The notes under the pieces were generated by a model. That model worked only from the letters and a program-made list of their open reading frames with translations, was not told the origin of the DNA and searched no databases. DNA of 64,000 bases from NCBI RefSeq assembly GCF_003171715.1, contig NZ_QGHL01000007.1, forward strand, positions 1-64,000, in the 5' to 3' direction. The translations under genes were made by a program, and so were the position numbers. Every line of letters starts with the position of its first letter. The stretch's first letter is position 1. Below are positions 1 through 7,948 of this stretch, piece by piece. Source of the DNA: Novosphingobium meiothermophilum (GTDB lineage Bacteria > Pseudomonadota > Alphaproteobacteria > Sphingomonadales > Sphingomonadaceae).

Positions 1-23
1 CCTGACCCATCGACCACTCCTAA

Positions 24-257
24 GCGCGCTCAAAAGAGCACGCTAAAGAGCGCTCGCTACCTACCCGCGCAAGGCGGCCCCCGCCGGATGGATACCCTTT
101 GGCGGCCGATGCAGAGGTTTCTCCGCCGACCGAGGCGCCACGCGCAGGCACGATTGCCATCGAGCTTGGCAACGGCGCGCGCCTGACTGTCGACAGCTTC
201 GTCAACGAGAAGGCGCTCGCCCGGGTTCTGCGCGCGTTGAAGGCCGTGCCATGCTGA
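24..257 (+). pseudogene. tnpA: IS66 TnpA (OrfA), C-terminal part only
   Basis: In the frame ending with TGA at 255-257 the translation finishes with IELGNGARLTVDSF and then a helical tail ending LRALKAVPC. This is typical of the C-terminal half of the IS66 accessory protein OrfA. A TAA at 21-23 closes the frame upstream, there is no ATG, and the N-terminal helix-turn-helix half expected in about 110-130 residue family members is missing. The stop overlaps the tnpB start, as is usual for IS66. Either the gene is broken or a frameshift lies near the window edge. Probably not functional as it stands. Confidence 0.65.
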
Positions 258-604
258 GCCTGCCGCCGGGCACCAAGGTCTATCTGGCCAGCAAGCCGGT
301 CGATATGCGCAAGGGCTTTGCGGGCCTGAGCGTGCTTGCCAGCGAAGTCTTCCGGCTCGACCCTTACAGCGGGCATGTTTTCCTGTTCCGCAGCAAGCGC
401 GGCAACTATCTCAAGGCGCTGGTGTGGGACGGCACGGGCCTGTGCCTTTTCGCCAAGCGGCTCGAGCGCCATCGCTTCGTGTGGCCGCCGCTTGTCGATG
501 GCGGTGTGGTGCTGACACCGGCGCAGTTTTCCCTGCTTTTGGAGGCGATGGACTGGCGGCGAACGGTCGCGCCAAAGCCGCCCAAACGGCCTGTGCATAT
601 CTGA
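251..604 (+). CDS. tnpB: IS66 family accessory protein TnpB (Orf2)
   Basis: This 117-residue protein has the hallmark IS66 Orf2 sequence: an N-terminal MLSLPPGTKVYLASKPVDMR, the GFAGLSVLASEVF stretch, FLFRSKRGNYLKALVWDGTG, and LFAKRLERHRFVWP. Length is normal for the family (about 115-120). The ATG overlaps the end of tnpA, so translation is probably coupled. IS66 Orf2 is required for transposition of these elements, but its biochemical role is not settled. The gene looks intact. Confidence 0.95.
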   Translation: MLSLPPGTKVYLASKPVDMRKGFAGLSVLASEVFRLDPYSGHVFLFRSKRGNYLKALVWDGTGLCLFAKRLERHRFVWPPLVDGGVVLTPAQFSLLLEAMDWRRTVAPKPPKRPVHI

Positions 605-669
605 CGAATCGGGCGCGGTTTTCCTACCTTCGGCTTGGTCAAGATCGCCCGCCATGTTATCCGCTGTTC

Positions 670-2328
670 GTGTCTCCCACCGACCTCGATCTGCCCTCCG
701 ATCCGGACGAACTTCGGGCCTTTGCAGCGGCAATGAAGGAGCGGCTTGCCGCTTCGGAACAGGCCTTGGCGCAGGAGCGCAAGGCACATAACGCAACACG
801 CGACGAACTCGACGCCGCCCGCAACGCGATCAAGCTGACGACGCTTCAGATCGAGAAGCTCAAAGCACAGCTTGCCAAGCTGCGGCGGATGAAGTTCGGC
901 CAGTCGTCCGAGCGCATGACGCAGCTTGCCGACCAGCTCGAGCTGACGCTCGAGGATCTCGAAGCCCAGCAGGCCCACGCCGAGTGCGTCGTGCGCGGGC
1001 AGGTCGACCAGGACGAGACTGAAGAGCCCAAGTGCAGGCGCAAACCCAAGCGCGCGCCGCTGCCCGATCATCTGCCACGCGATGTGATCATGCACCCGGC
1101 ACCGGGCGAGGATCGCTGCGCCGCGTGCGCTGGCAAGGTCAGCGTTCTGGGTGAAGACGTCACCGAAGTGCTGGAATATGTCCCCGCAAGTTTTCGGGTG
1201 GTGCGCCACGTCCGTCCGAAGGTCGCCTGCAAGTGCTGCGATACCATCGTCCAGGCATCTGCGCCCGCTCTGCCGATCCCGCGCGGCCGTGCCGCTCCCG
1301 GGCTGCTTGCGCACATCATCGTTGCCAAGTTCGCCGATCACCTGCCGCTGTATCGCCAGTCGCAGATCTATGCGCGTGAGGGCGTAGAACTTCCCCGCTC
1401 GACGATGGCCGACTGGCTAGGTCAGATCAGCTGGCTGCTTGATCCACTGGTCGAGCGGCTTTGCTCACACGTCATGGCGAGCCCGAAGCTCCACGCCGAC
1501 GACACGCCAGTCCCGGTGCTGGCCCCCGGAACGGGCAAGACATCGACCGGGCGATTATGGGTCTATCTGCGCGATAACCGCCGATGGAGCCCCAGCGACA
1601 AGCCCGCAGCCCTGTTCCGCTACAGTCCTGATCGCAAGGGCGAGCGACCGCGCGAGCACCTTGCGGCGTTCTCGGGCCTTCTGCAGGCCGATGCCTATGC
1701 GGGGTTTAACGCGCTCTATGACCCAGGCCGCGAGCCCGGCCCCATCACCCCAGTCGCCTGCTGGGCGCATGCGAGGCGCAAGCTGCACGATGTTCTCGTT
1801 GCCGACCGCGGTTCTGCCGCTCGCAAGGGGCTCGACATGATCGCGCAGCTCTACGAGATCGAACGGTCGATCGAGGGCGAGCCTCCGATGGAGCGTCTGC
1901 GCCGGCGAGCGGCCTCGAGGCTCATTGCGCTCGACTTCTTCGTGTGGGCGGACAGCGTCCTCGACCAGGCATCGGCACGCTCGCCTCTGGCCGAGGCGCT
2001 GCGCTATGCCGTCAAGCTGAAGCCTTCGCTGCTCGCCTACACCCAGGACGGGCGGCTCGAGATCGACAACAACCTTGCCGAGAACGCGCTGCGCGGCATC
2101 GCGGTCGGGCGCAAGAACTGGCTGTTCGCCGGCGCAGACTGCGGCGGTGAGCGGGCAGCGGCGATGTATTCGCTGCTCGAGACCGCCAAGCTCAACGGCG
2201 TGAACCCGCAGGTCTGGCTGACCGACGTCCTCGACCGCATCGGCAAAGGCCATCCCATCAACCGCCTCGACGAGCTCCTGCCATGGGCGTGGAAGGCGGC
2301 TCGATCCGGCGAGCACGGCAACGGCTGA
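670..2328 (+). CDS. tnpC: IS66 family DDE transposase TnpC
   Basis: I start the gene at GTG 670 (VSPTDLDLPSDPDELR), because the open frame further upstream overlaps tnpB and has no family-like sequence. The 552-residue product begins with a leucine-zipper-like coiled coil (about residues 15-75). A region with zinc-finger-like cysteines follows (RCAACAGK, later CKCC). The catalytic domain shows candidate DDE residues: D in HADDTPVPVL, D in LQADAYAGFNALYD, and E in DNNLAENALRG. The C-terminal LDELLPWAW is typical of IS66 TnpC. No frameshift is seen, so the transposase itself looks intact even though tnpA is truncated. Confidence 0.93.
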   Translation: MSPTDLDLPSDPDELRAFAAAMKERLAASEQALAQERKAHNATRDELDAARNAIKLTTLQIEKLKAQLAKLRRMKFGQSSERMTQLADQLELTLEDLEAQQAHAECVVRGQVDQDETEEPKCRRKPKRAPLPDHLPRDVIMHPAPGEDRCAACAGKVSVLGEDVTEVLEYVPASFRVVRHVRPKVACKCCDTIVQASAPALPIPRGRAAPGLLAHIIVAKFADHLPLYRQSQIYAREGVELPRSTMADWLGQISWLLDPLVERLCSHVMASPKLHADDTPVPVLAPGTGKTSTGRLWVYLRDNRRWSPSDKPAALFRYSPDRKGERPREHLAAFSGLLQADAYAGFNALYDPGREPGPITPVACWAHARRKLHDVLVADRGSAARKGLDMIAQLYEIERSIEGEPPMERLRRRAASRLIALDFFVWADSVLDQASARSPLAEALRYAVKLKPSLLAYTQDGRLEIDNNLAENALRGIAVGRKNWLFAGADCGGERAAAMYSLLETAKLNGVNPQVWLTDVLDRIGKGHPINRLDELLPWAWKAARSGEHGNG

Positions 2329-2330
2329 GG

Positions 2331-2347
2331 GCCATTGCGCCAATGGC
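2331..2347 (+). terminator. short hairpin after tnpC
   Basis: A perfect 7-base inverted repeat (GCCATTG / CAATGGC) with a 3-base loop starts two bases after the tnpC stop. There is no T run after it, so it is at best a weak terminator or a structure that protects the transcript end. Confidence 0.35.
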
Positions 2348-2448
2348 AGCTATCTGCGATTTTCCGCCAAAAGCCGCCTTTCAGCAACCGACCCCATTGT
2401 TGCCAAAGCAGGCGACTGCTATCTGATTGGAAACACGGAGGCAGCGAG

Positions 2449-2742
2449 ATGACTTTCGGGCTTGGACTGGGGCTTGCGTTCATCGCTTCCTGTCAGATCA
2501 TTCTTGTCATGGGCCTGGCTTATCTGGCTATCGGGCGGTGGGTTCAGGGCAAGCCTCGCGGGAATGTGTCGGCAGCTATCGCCGCGGCCTACTTCGTCGG
2601 CCGGTTTCAGCACGAGTTTGCTGAAACCGGGTGGGAGGTCATCGCCGATCCGAAGGTATTGATTGTCTTGTTGACTTATATCGCCGCGATCCTGCTTTTC
2701 GCACTGCGAACGAACAGAGCCGAGCAGATAGCGAGCGCCTAG
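2449..2742 (+). CDS. small two-helix membrane protein, unknown function
   Basis: The ATG at 2449 has a good ribosome binding site (GGAGG at 2437-2441, 7 bases away), which decides the start; the open frame further upstream runs back to the IS66 end. The 97-residue product has a hydrophobic N-terminal helix (about residues 3-27, LGLGLAFIASCQIILVMGLA) and a second one near the C-terminus (LIVLLTYIAAILLFAL), with a soluble stretch between. I do not recognise the family. It lies between the IS66 element and the convergent traG stop, so it may belong to the conjugative element. Function unknown. Confidence 0.7.
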   Translation: MTFGLGLGLAFIASCQIILVMGLAYLAIGRWVQGKPRGNVSAAIAAAYFVGRFQHEFAETGWEVIADPKVLIVLLTYIAAILLFALRTNRAEQIASA

Positions 2743-2922
2743 CTGCGGCTCTTTGAAAGGCCGCTATCCACCCACGAACGGTCATTCCGATGCCTCGGCC
2801 TGCATCCTAAAACCGGCCATCGCCGGCAACGGTCTCGACCGGACGCTTACGCCTTATCGTCATTGGCGCAGTTTTCGCGTTTCTGGCTGGAGCGTCCTTC
2901 GGCCTGTGGTGAACGTTGCAGG

Positions 2923-5625
2923 TCACCACTCCTTAACATCATCCGCTGCTTCTGCACTGGCACCTTGGGCTCCCTTGGTCATTGCGTCCAGACGCCCCCT
3001 AGAGCCGGTAATCTTCTGGCGACCGGCCGCCTGAGCCCTTTGCACCTCTTCATAAAGATCGCCCGCACCTACGCTGGGCACTGAACCGGACGCCCCACCG
3101 CCCGTCTGTGCCCAACCGCGCACCGATCCTGCGTCAGAGACTGCCGATCGGGATACGGGCTGTCCAGGGACGAGTACGAGGCGATCGTCGATCCCGTCGC
3201 GAAGCTGCTCGGCATAGCTTTCGATGAACTTTGCCTGCAATGCTTGGCCCTCCGGGCTGAGTTGGAAATTGACGTCGTCGAACCGCGCAGTGCCATAGAA
3301 ATCGCGGTTGCTCTCGATCTCGGCTAGGCCCCATTCGCGGTAGGCTTGGGACAGATTGAGACTGCCTGCAGCGCTGTTTCCTTCGAAGAAAGATGCCTGG
3401 CTCTCGAGACGATTGGCAAGCTCCTCGGCCCGACGAGCTTCGATTGTGAAGCTTTGGGCTTCTGTCAGAGATGCGTTCATGCCGCTCGCGGTGCTCGAGA
3501 TCGACGAGCTTGATGAGGTACTAACTGAGCGTACGAACCCATCGCGGGTGCTAGACCAATTGCGGCTGTCAGACATCTGGGACAGGCTTCCAAAGATCCG
3601 GGAACGGTCTTCGGATGCGATGCCGATGTCGCTGTCGGTCCATGTGCGTGTCCCACCGCCCTTCGCTCCTACGCTTCCCGAGAGCACGCCATTAGAAATC
3701 CCAGCTTTGGCGCCCGCCTCGCCACCCAGGAACCAAGCGGTAGAGATGTCATCGGCCGCTCTGCGCGACAGTCCGAATTGCCGCTGCAGATTGGTCGATG
3801 CCTGATCGACCTCGCTGAACGCGGTCTGGATACTGTCGGAATTCGAGGTACCGGTTGCGCTCTCGAAGGATGCGCCTCGGCTGAACTGGTCTCTCAGCTC
3901 GCGGAACTTCGTGACCGCGCTGGTCGTCGATTCCGTTGCGACATTCGCATAGGTCTCGCTGTTGGCGCGGGCCTGCGATGCCATCGTCGAAAGGCGCGCC
4001 GTGAATTCCTGGCCCAGCGTCGGCGTGAAAGGATAGCTGGATGTCGGGATCTGATCGTAGCTGCCGTCAGGAAAGCTCGTGGTCATTGCCCCGGTGTCGC
4101 TGAAGGTCCGCGTCTGCGGCGCGCCATAGGTGAAGCTCGGCGCGATCGTGCCTTGTGCGAACTGGCGGGTGAGGACGCTCGAGTTTTCGAAGCTTGTGTT
4201 GCCGAGCGAGACGTTGCCGGTACTCGCCTCCCGGGCTGCTTCCTCGGCCGCGTTCTGGCTCGGGTTGAGGTAGCTCGTGGCGTGGTGGGAAATCGCCATG
4301 GCGCCCTTGGCCACACCGCCTGCCAGGAACGGCACCGATGCAATAAGATAGCCTGCCAGCAGACCGATATCGCTGTTGACGTCGGCCATCCCGGTAAAGC
4401 TTGCAAGGCTGAGGCCGTTGCTGCCCGTGACCGCGATCATGTCGGCCGCGCCCTTGTACATCAGCATCATGTGGAGGATCACGAACAGCGGCCCCCAGGC
4501 CGCGAGATAGAAGAAGCCCGTCACGTAGCCCTTGAGTGCGACAGGCCCGGTCTTGGGAAGCAGGAACAGGGGAAACAGGACCGGGAAGAGGGCGTAGAAC
4601 AGCACGGTCAGCACGACATTCAGGAGCGGGACCCACTTCATCGCGTTGCTCGCAATCGAGCCATAGGTCCGCTCGGTCTGAATGTCAGCGCGGGTCTGGG
4701 CGTAGACATCGACATTGCCCGCGCCGCTGGTGCCGGACATCGAATGCATGGCCTGGCTCATCGCGTTGATGGTCAGCGTCTGCTTGAAGATCTCGGTCGC
4801 GTTGGCCGAGACGCCGGTGAGGTACTGATAGGCCACCGGCAGGTCGGCAAAGAGCTTTGCCTTGGCGAGCGCGGCCGTCTGGTTGGGGTAAAGCTGGCGG
4901 CCAAACACCGATCCCATCGCATCGACGAGGCCAGCCCACTGCGCATTGAGCGTGTCATAGGCCTCGCGGCAGGTCACGATTTTCGAGCTCACCTGGCCTG
5001 AAGTGGCATCCCGGGTCAGGAACCGCTGCGCGCGCGCCTGGCTGCCCGGCGCGATCGTCGCCCAGATGTCGCCGGTTTCCGCGAGCTCCTTCATCGAGTA
5101 GCGGCCGAGCAGAACGTCGTAGAACACGCATTGCCGGAAGTGCTCGTCGAGATTGGCAGCAAACTCCGGATCGGAAATCCGCAAGGACCGGGTCGCATCG
5201 TAGAGCCGCGCGCCGTAGATCATCCCGTTTTTCGAATAGTTGAGATCCCCAGGCAGGCCGAACACCACTTCTGCCGAGCCCGTCAGATAGTCGCCGACCT
5301 GGCTGGTAAAGCTCGCCATCAAGGCCAAGCCCATCGGCACGTTGCTGACATTGGCCGGGGCAAGGCTCGGATTGAGCCGGTCGGTCACATGGACATCGAG
5401 CCGCGGCACCATGAGGCAGGAGTAGATGAGCGTTGCGCCTAGGAACCAGTTGATCCAGGCGCGCCAGTCCTGATTGAACGCGAGGGTGATGGCAGACAGG
5501 CCAAGCCCCATTACCATCACCACCTGGAGCAGGCTCTTGTAGCCCCCGTTGCCGGTCCAGGCGGCGACCGCCTGGAAGACGTTGACCAGATAGTCCCCGC
5601 CGCCGACCGTGAAAATCTCGACCAT
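2923..5625 (-). CDS. traG: F-type conjugation protein TraG (mating-pair stabilisation)
   Basis: TraG is an inner-membrane protein of F-type transfer systems. Its N-terminal part acts in pilus assembly, and its C-terminal periplasmic part acts in mating-pair stabilisation and, in F, entry exclusion. The 900-residue length fits the family (about 940 in F). The N-terminal MVEIFTVGGGDYLVNVFQAV is characteristic. Hydrophobic helices lie at about residues 30-70 and 330-450. From about residue 460 the protein is soluble, rich in Ser, Gln and Ala, and probably helical (SSSSSISSTASG near residue 710). It is the last gene of the leftward tra operon, 33 bases after traH. The C-terminal half is usually the most variable part and would set exclusion specificity. 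Confidence 0.92.
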   Translation of the reverse strand: MVEIFTVGGGDYLVNVFQAVAAWTGNGGYKSLLQVVMVMGLGLSAITLAFNQDWRAWINWFLGATLIYSCLMVPRLDVHVTDRLNPSLAPANVSNVPMGLALMASFTSQVGDYLTGSAEVVFGLPGDLNYSKNGMIYGARLYDATRSLRISDPEFAANLDEHFRQCVFYDVLLGRYSMKELAETGDIWATIAPGSQARAQRFLTRDATSGQVSSKIVTCREAYDTLNAQWAGLVDAMGSVFGRQLYPNQTAALAKAKLFADLPVAYQYLTGVSANATEIFKQTLTINAMSQAMHSMSGTSGAGNVDVYAQTRADIQTERTYGSIASNAMKWVPLLNVVLTVLFYALFPVLFPLFLLPKTGPVALKGYVTGFFYLAAWGPLFVILHMMLMYKGAADMIAVTGSNGLSLASFTGMADVNSDIGLLAGYLIASVPFLAGGVAKGAMAISHHATSYLNPSQNAAEEAAREASTGNVSLGNTSFENSSVLTRQFAQGTIAPSFTYGAPQTRTFSDTGAMTTSFPDGSYDQIPTSSYPFTPTLGQEFTARLSTMASQARANSETYANVATESTTSAVTKFRELRDQFSRGASFESATGTSNSDSIQTAFSEVDQASTNLQRQFGLSRRAADDISTAWFLGGEAGAKAGISNGVLSGSVGAKGGGTRTWTDSDIGIASEDRSRIFGSLSQMSDSRNWSSTRDGFVRSVSTSSSSSISSTASGMNASLTEAQSFTIEARRAEELANRLESQASFFEGNSAAGSLNLSQAYREWGLAEIESNRDFYGTARFDDVNFQLSPEGQALQAKFIESYAEQLRDGIDDRLVLVPGQPVSRSAVSDAGSVRGWAQTGGGASGSVPSVGAGDLYEEVQRAQAAGRQKITGSRGRLDAMTKGAQGASAEAADDVKEW

Positions 5626-5658
5626 GTCTGTTGTCCCGCCTGGATGTGGTTGGTCCGG

Positions 5659-7107
5659 TCAGTGGGTGAGGGCGCGGTTCTGGACGCCGCGCGACCAGTC
5701 CAGCGATGCGGCCATTCCGGGCGACATCGAGGCGGCCAGCACGTTCTCGATGAACGCCGTCTTCTCGATGATCTGCAGCACCGCATTGACCTTGAGGTGC
5801 GTGTTGGCCTGCCGGTCAGCGAGAGCCTGACGCACGACATTGACCTGATTCTGCCACATCGCGATCTTGGCTTCGTCGGCTCCGATGAAGCTCGACATCG
5901 AGCGGCCCGCCTCGCTCACGATCCGGTCGAGCACGGCAAACAGCAGGTCGACACTGGCGATCTCGGCCAGGGTCTCCCGGTCGTCGGTCGGCATGCCCCG
6001 GCCGTAGGCCGCCTGGACAGTCAGGATCTTGTAGAGCGGGATAGACGCGACTTGCAGCAGTTCCTTCTGCTCTGCGCTGATCGCGGTGTCGTCGCGGATG
6101 GCCTGAACCATGCCGCCGACAAGCGCCGCCACGCGCGGCCGCAGCGCTTTCGATGTCGGCAGGCTCAGCGACTTGAAGCCCGGGTTGAGGCACTTTTCCG
6201 GCTCGTCGCAGTCGAAAATGAGGACATTGCCATTCGCCGTGCCATCCAGCAGCGAAGTCACGAGGGTGGACGAGGCTTCGCCGACGATTGGCACGAACTT
6301 GCCCGGCTCATCGTCCTTTGGGGGCACGTATATTATCGTGCCGAGCAGCGTCATCGCATATTCGGCGAGCTCTTCGTCGAACCGGCCGCCTGGCGAGAAG
6401 AACGCCGACTTCTTGAGGATCGTCCAGGTGTAGTTTCGCGGCACCCCGGGATTGACGTCATCATATTTGCCCGAGCCTTGCGCGGTCGTGCTCGATCGCT
6501 GCCCCTTGGTGCCGCACCCATGCTTGGCCGCGGCATAGTCGGTGAAAATCCCTTCGGAGTTGCCGATCGCTTCGCAGATCGCCTTGTCGGCAAGGTCGCC
6601 CTTCGGCCAGATCCCGCCCACCAGACCCTGGGCCATTTCGCAGGAGTTTATGTTGAGGTTGTTCATGAGCTGAGCCTTCTGGCTGAACTCCTGCATGATC
6701 TTCGAGCATTCAGGGCAGACCGTGTCGATCGCCAGGCTGAAGGCGAAGCCGACCGCATTGTTCGCGACTGCCTTCAGCATCGCGACGATCTCGCTCGCGT
6801 TGATGAAGCTGAAGGACCCGGCAAAGATGTCGATGCCGCCGCAACCGGCGCGGGCGCGCGGCAGCTGTAGATTGGCGATGTTGCTGGTCTTCTGCGGGAA
6901 CCGCGTCCAGACATTGCCGAGGCTGTAATAGCCGGCAGATTGCCCCTGGAACGCGGTCGGCCCGTTGACGTTGGCAGCGCCCCCGACGTCGTTCAGAAAC
7001 GAGTCCATCGAACTGCCGACATCGGCCGATGCGCCAGACAGCGGGAGGGTGAGGTGGATGGCGGCTGCAAGGAGCGCAGCGACGGCTCTTTTCATCCTAG
7101 TAGTCAC
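5659..7107 (-). CDS. traH: F-type conjugation protein TraH
   Basis: TraH is a periplasmic protein needed for F-pilus assembly and mating-pair formation, working with TraF, TraU, TraW and TrbC. The 482-residue product begins with a signal peptide (MKRAVAALLAAAIHLTLPL, cleavage near GASA-D). It has the family features SMDSFLNDVGGAANVNGP, the CGGIDIFAGSFSFIN block and a cysteine pair in DTVCPECSK. I favour the GTG at 7107, because GGAAG lies six bases before it, while the ATG at 7095 has no spaced ribosome binding site. The start lies inside the end of traF (11-base overlap). Length is close to F TraH (458). Confidence 0.93.
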   Translation of the reverse strand: MTTRMKRAVAALLAAAIHLTLPLSGASADVGSSMDSFLNDVGGAANVNGPTAFQGQSAGYYSLGNVWTRFPQKTSNIANLQLPRARAGCGGIDIFAGSFSFINASEIVAMLKAVANNAVGFAFSLAIDTVCPECSKIMQEFSQKAQLMNNLNINSCEMAQGLVGGIWPKGDLADKAICEAIGNSEGIFTDYAAAKHGCGTKGQRSSTTAQGSGKYDDVNPGVPRNYTWTILKKSAFFSPGGRFDEELAEYAMTLLGTIIYVPPKDDEPGKFVPIVGEASSTLVTSLLDGTANGNVLIFDCDEPEKCLNPGFKSLSLPTSKALRPRVAALVGGMVQAIRDDTAISAEQKELLQVASIPLYKILTVQAAYGRGMPTDDRETLAEIASVDLLFAVLDRIVSEAGRSMSSFIGADEAKIAMWQNQVNVVRQALADRQANTHLKVNAVLQIIEKTAFIENVLAASMSPGMAASLDWSRGVQNRALTH

Positions 7108-7948
7108 GTCCAGCTTCCTTCGATGTGAGGAGGTAAATCCGGTCCTGCAGCTCGTCGGCGCTCATGACGCCGTAGCCGATCGGGATGGGGCGGCCGGTCT
7201 GCGCGTCCCAGAGCACGACCGCTGGCGTGATCTTGGGCTCGAGCCCCATGCGGCTGCGCTGGTTGGTCTCGACCGTGTAGTTCGGGAAATGCCGCGACGG
7301 GCCGCCGTCGGTCGAAATCGCGCGCACAGCGATATGCCAGGTCGAGGCAACGCTCTGCACGATCGGCGACATGACTTCGCAGGCGCCGCAGCTCTGCGCG
7401 AAGAAGTAGAACAGCCCGTAGCGCTCGGAAAGCTGGGCCATCGCAGCGTTCCGTTCAGCGCTTCGCGAATCCTGCCACTGGCGTTTGCCAAGCGTCGAGA
7501 CCGGGCGCTGCAGCGTGTAGTCGAGCTCGGGATCCTGCCAGATCGCCCGCTGCCAGACGTCGCTGAAGAGCGATGCCCGGTCGAGCTGGGCGCGCTGGAA
7601 CCGAATATAGGCCGTCACATTTGCTGGCGTCGGCTCGAGGATCGCCTTGGCCTTCAGTTCGCGCAAGGTCGCCGTGATCGCGTCAAGTTGGCTGGTCGCG
7701 CTGGACGTAGGTGCTGGCGAGGGCGAATTCTGGTCCGGCGTCTTGGGCCGCTCGCAGTAAAACCAGTATCCGAGCCGCCGTTCCTCGCAATAGAAGCTAT
7801 CTTGGCGCTCGGCCGATTGTGCGCTGGGCGGCGCATCGGTCCGGCTTGCGACCGACTGGGCGGTCGCCGGAGACAACTGGCAAACGGAATTGGCAATCGC
7901 GCAGGCGGCAAGCAGCCACCACGCGGCCTTACTGGCGGGCGCGCGCAT
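7097..7948 (-). CDS. traF: F-type conjugation protein TraF (thioredoxin-like fold)
   Basis: TraF is a periplasmic pilus-assembly protein with a thioredoxin-like C-terminal domain. I start at ATG 7948, because a signal peptide follows directly (KAAWWLLAACAIANSVC), although the frame is open further upstream. The mature part has SFYCEERRLGYWFYCE near the N-terminus and a thioredoxin-like half with FYFFAQSCGACEVMSPIVQ. The CGAC motif is a real CXXC, unlike F-plasmid TraF, which lacks one, so this protein may have redox activity. The cis-Pro position is plausible at KITPAVVLWD. The start overlaps the traN stop by 20 bases. 283 residues. Confidence 0.92.
   Translation of the reverse strand: MRAPASKAAWWLLAACAIANSVCQLSPATAQSVASRTDAPPSAQSAERQDSFYCEERRLGYWFYCERPKTPDQNSPSPAPTSSATSQLDAITATLRELKAKAILEPTPANVTAYIRFQRAQLDRASLFSDVWQRAIWQDPELDYTLQRPVSTLGKRQWQDSRSAERNAAMAQLSERYGLFYFFAQSCGACEVMSPIVQSVASTWHIAVRAISTDGGPSRHFPNYTVETNQRSRMGLEPKITPAVVLWDAQTGRPIPIGYGVMSADELQDRIYLLTSKEAGRDY

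Larger units (their letters stand above)
1..2328 (+). mobile_element. IS66-family insertion sequence, left part incomplete
   Basis: The three-gene IS66 layout is visible: the end of tnpA, then tnpB, then tnpC, all on the plus strand. tnpA and tnpB overlap; tnpB and tnpC are separated by about 65 bases. The tnpA part is only the C-terminal half. I could not match a pair of terminal inverted repeats: the sequence after the tnpC stop does not mirror anything near base 1. The true ends are therefore unknown, and the element may be truncated, or nested with another IS66 copy whose end lies at about 68-95. The element lies 595 bases beyond the traG stop, at the edge of the conjugation operon. Confidence 0.85.

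Noticed and set aside
3778..5001. Long plus-strand open frame (407 codons) opposite traG
   Set aside because: The composition is Arg/Gly-rich without domains; traG on the other strand is clear, so this is a shadow frame.
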